From the NCBI RefSeq assembly GCF_026343945.1, contig NZ_JAPKNJ010000001.1, forward strand, positions 1,364,001-1,428,000: 64,000 nucleotides of DNA. The letters run 5' to 3'. The notes beneath the pieces are model-generated. The model searched no databases. It was not told where the DNA came from and was given only the letters and a program-made list of their open reading frames with translations. The translations under genes were made by a program, and so were the position numbers. Source of the stretch: Kaistia algarum. GTDB taxonomy: Bacteria > Pseudomonadota > Alphaproteobacteria > Rhizobiales > Kaistiaceae. This document shows positions 61,908 through 64,000 of this stretch, one piece after another; the stretch's first letter is position 1; each line of letters starts with the position of its first letter.

Positions 61908-62522
61908 TCAGACCGCGGCGAAGGCGGCGGCGGCCAATCCGCGGCTGTGATCGCGGATGTCCGCCGGCCAGAGTTCGGTCAGCGCGTCGAACGCTTCGGC
62001 GTCGCTCGCGAACAGTGCCCGGCTCGCGTCCTCGAAGCGCGGCTGGTCTCCGGCCATCGCCATCATGAAGCGATTGGCGGCTTCCTGGGCATCGCGCTTC
62101 CGGTCCCGCTCGCCATGGACGCGCCGGGCCTCATCGACGAGCTTCCGCAGCGCGACCGACGCGCCGCCCGGCTGGCGGCCCAGCCACTCCCAATGCCGCG
62201 GCAGCAGCGTGACCTCGCGAGCGACGACACCGAGCTTCGGCCGCCCGCGTCCCCTCGCTGCCGGGATGTCCATGTCGGCCGGCTCCGTTTTAGCGACCGC
62301 CTCGACCGTTTCCGGTTCGGTATCGATGCGGGCCCGCACCTCCTCCGCCGTGCCGCGAAAGTCGATCTCGATCGGACGGCTGGTGGCATCATCGAAAATC
62401 GCGACGGTTTCGCCGCGGTCGACCAGTCCCTTGACAGCGACCGCCACATCGCCGGCAAGCCCCGAGGCGACCCGCTTCAGCCCGCAAAAGGCCGTGCAAT
62501 AGAGCGTACTGACAACTTTCAT
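61908..62522 (-). CDS. DUF2239 family protein
   Basis: A 204-residue protein matching the DUF2239 family: YCTAFCGLKRVASGLAGDVAVAVK, a TSRPIEIDFRGTAEEVRARI block and GVVAREVTLLPRHWEWLGRQPGGASVALRKLVDEARR. The last part reads like a ribbon-helix-helix or YjhX-type DNA-binding segment, but the role is not established. Start at 62522 follows GAGG by 8 bases. A CGGATA-AAA-TATCCG palindrome lies 42 bp upstream. Confidence 0.9.
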   Translation of the reverse strand: MKVVSTLYCTAFCGLKRVASGLAGDVAVAVKGLVDRGETVAIFDDATSRPIEIDFRGTAEEVRARIDTEPETVEAVAKTEPADMDIPAARGRGRPKLGVVAREVTLLPRHWEWLGRQPGGASVALRKLVDEARRVHGERDRKRDAQEAANRFMMAMAGDQPRFEDASRALFASDAEAFDALTELWPADIRDHSRGLAAAAFAAV

Positions 62523-62563
62523 CGCGGCATCCTCAGCTTTCCGACCAATGGACAATTTATACC

Positions 62564-62578
62564 CGGATAAAATATCCG
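62564..62578. promoter_or_regulatory. palindrome CGGATA-AAA-TATCCG upstream of DUF2239 gene
   Basis: Two exact 6-bp arms around AAA in an AT-rich 85-bp gap between the potI stop and the DUF2239 start. It fits a dimer-binding operator, for example of an Rrf2-type regulator. No regulator gene is beside it. Confidence 0.4.
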
Positions 62579-62607
62579 TGTCCATGACGGAAGCAGTGTG
62601 CTTGGTA

Positions 62608-63429
62608 TCAGCCCTGTTGGGCCGCCAGCCGCTCGGCCTTCTGCCGCTCGACTTCGCGCCGCTTGCCAAACAGCGAGGCGACGAGCACGCCGACGGCAAT
62701 AATGGCGATCAAGATCGTGGAGATCGCGTTGATTTCCGGCGTCACGCCGAACTTCACCTGGCTGAAGATCTTCATCGGCAGCGTCGTCGCGCCGGGACCG
62801 GTGGTGAAGCTCGCGATCACCAGATCGTCGAGCGAGAGCGTGAAAGCCAGCATCCAGCCGGCAATGACGCCCGGAAGGATCAGCGGCAGCGTGATGACGA
62901 AGAAGGTCTTGAAGGGCGGGCAACCGAGATCCAGCGCCGCTTCCTCCAGGCTGCGATCGAAGACGACGAGGCGCGACTGCACGACCACGGCGACGAAGCA
63001 CATGGTCAGCGTCACATGGGCGAGCGTCACCGTCCAGAAGCCGCGGTCGAGGTCGAGCGAGACGAAGAGGAGCAGCAGTGACAGGCCGGTGATCACATCC
63101 GGCATGACGAGAGGCGCATAGATCATGCCGGAAAAGACAGTCCGGCCGAGAAAGCGGCCGAACCGCACCATGGTGATCGCGGCCAGCGTTCCGAGCACGG
63201 TCGCGATTGTCGCCGAGACGAAGGCGAGGCGCAGCGTGATCCACGCCGCATCCAGCATGGCCTGGTCCTGAAGCAGCGCGGAATACCAGCGCGTCGAGAA
63301 GCCGCCCCAGACCGTTACGAGCTTTGAATCATTGAAGGAATAGATGACGAGGATGACGATCGGCGCATAGAGGAACGCAAAACCGAGCGCGACCGAGGTC
63401 GTGTTGAACCAGCTTTGGCCGTATCTCAT
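62608..63429 (-). CDS. potI: putrescine/spermidine-type ABC transporter permease PotI
   Basis: A 273-residue permease with six membrane segments. It starts with SVALGFAFLYAPIVILVIYSFND as PotC/PotI proteins do; the EAA loop is EEAALDLGCPPFKTFFVITLPLILPG and the end has SLDDLVIASFTTGPGATTLPMKIFSQVKFGVTPEINAISTI, highly typical. It forms the polyamine importer with PotH. Start overlaps the potH stop by 4 bp. The ATPase and binding protein are expected beyond the window edge. Confidence 0.93.
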   Translation of the reverse strand: MRYGQSWFNTTSVALGFAFLYAPIVILVIYSFNDSKLVTVWGGFSTRWYSALLQDQAMLDAAWITLRLAFVSATIATVLGTLAAITMVRFGRFLGRTVFSGMIYAPLVMPDVITGLSLLLLFVSLDLDRGFWTVTLAHVTLTMCFVAVVVQSRLVVFDRSLEEAALDLGCPPFKTFFVITLPLILPGVIAGWMLAFTLSLDDLVIASFTTGPGATTLPMKIFSQVKFGVTPEINAISTILIAIIAVGVLVASLFGKRREVERQKAERLAAQQG

Positions 63430-64000
63430 TTTCCGGCCTCCGCCGCCTGCTGATGATTCTGGAACAGGACAATCGGCACGACGAGGATCAGCAGCAGCAC
63501 CACCGCCACGGCGGATGCCAGCGGCCAGTTCCGGTTGTTGAAGAACTCGTACCAGAGCTGCTTGCCGATCATCATCGTCCCGGAACCGCCGAGCAGCTCC
63601 GGAATGACAAATTCACCGGTGATCGGGATGAAGACCAAGAAGCAGCCGGCGACGACGCCCGGCAGCGACAGCGGGAAGGTGATCTTCCAGAAGGCCTGCG
63701 TCGGCGGGCAGCCGAGATCGGCAGCGGCCTCCAGCAGCGTCTCGTCCATCTTCTCCAGCGTCGCGTAAAGCGGCAGCACCATGAAGGGCAGGTAGGAATA
63801 GACGATGCCGATATAGACGGCCCAATTCGTCGTCAGGATGGTCAGCGGCTGGTCGATCAGCCCGGTCCAGAGCAGGAAGCCGTTGAGCAGGCCCTCATTG
63901 CCGAGAATGCCGATCCAGGCATAGACGCGGATCAGGAACGACGTCCAGAACGGCAGGATCACCAGCATCACCAGGATCGACCTCCACTGTCGCGGCGCCC
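63426..64000 (-). CDS. potH: putrescine/spermidine-type ABC transporter permease PotH (5' truncated)
   Basis: The C-terminal 190 residues of a PotB/PotH permease. The frame runs open to the last base of the window (APRQWRSILVMLVILPFWTSFLIR), so the start lies outside; a GTG at 63971 is internal. Landmarks are WTSFLIRVYAWIGILG, the coupling loop EAAADLGCPPTQAFWKITFPLSLPG and FVIPELLGG. It overlaps potI (ATGA). Whole members are about 300 residues. Confidence 0.93.
   Translation of the reverse strand, partial: APRQWRSILVMLVILPFWTSFLIRVYAWIGILGNEGLLNGFLLWTGLIDQPLTILTTNWAVYIGIVYSYLPFMVLPLYATLEKMDETLLEAAADLGCPPTQAFWKITFPLSLPGVVAGCFLVFIPITGEFVIPELLGGSGTMMIGKQLWYEFFNNRNWPLASAVAVVLLLILVVPIVLFQNHQQAAEAGK

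Overview
The window is high-GC DNA of alphaproteobacterial character, most likely from the Hyphomicrobiales (Rhizobiales). The C-P lyase operon layout, the DUF2239 and YXWGXW proteins, the xylitol-type dehydrogenase lacking structural-zinc cysteines and the dispersed CCCTCTCCCG/CGGGAGAGGG palindromes all fit that group. The genus (Kaistia-like is my guess) is inference. I saw no tRNA, rRNA, CRISPR array, transposase or phage gene.

Region 1 (1-13.7 kb) is an exopolysaccharide locus: the end of a CelD/BcsL-type acetyltransferase, a coupled minus-strand trio (flippase, VpsF-like polymerase/ligase, acyltransferase), a Wzz/ExoP-type chain-length protein with a degenerate kinase domain, four glycosyltransferases (three GT4, one WecG/TagA), a Tat-exported GH10 glycosidase and a GINT1-like beta-propeller protein. 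An AT-rich divergent region at 4.1-4.4 kb holds a CtrA-type motif and a palindrome.

Region 2 (13.7-26.1 kb) is a phosphonate locus: a hexapeptide acyltransferase divergent from phnC-phnD-phnE-phnE, the regulator PhnF, then phnGHIJ, a GNAT acetyltransferase, phnKL, phnM and phnN. It has candidate Pho boxes and a PhnF operator. Two in-frame palindromic repeats supply the C-terminal tails of PhnJ and of the GNAT enzyme. PhnP is not in the window.

Region 3 (26.1-38.6 kb) is a divergent catabolic cluster around an IclR regulator. One side carries a sugar-type ABC importer without its ATPase, an enolase-superfamily dehydratase, an SDR dehydrogenase and a MaoC hydratase. The other carries an amidohydrolase-type lactonase, L-rhamnose mutarotase, a Gfo/Idh/MocA oxidoreductase, a second MaoC hydratase, a CaiB/BaiF CoA-transferase and a solute-binding-type protein without a signal peptide. 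A deoxysugar or aldonate route joined to a CoA-thioester step is the likeliest reading. Mosaic palindromic repeats sit in several of its gaps.

Region 4 (38.6-48.9 kb) holds an Ala/Gly/Ser-rich exported protein, a PRC-barrel protein, a xylitol-type dehydrogenase, a 4-hydroxyproline degradation set (epimerase, D-amino-acid oxidase, deaminase), transaldolase, a GH2 beta-mannosidase and a YXWGXW protein. Region 5 (49-64 kb) is mostly housekeeping and envelope genes: an exported Cys-pair protein, an IlvB-like TPP enzyme, xseA, rsmE, an orphan TadG-like protein, acetoacetyl-CoA synthetase, AsmA, an EF-hand protein next to an ECF sigma/anti-sigma/periplasmic-sensor operon, DUF2239, and polyamine permeases potI and potH (the last cut by the window edge).
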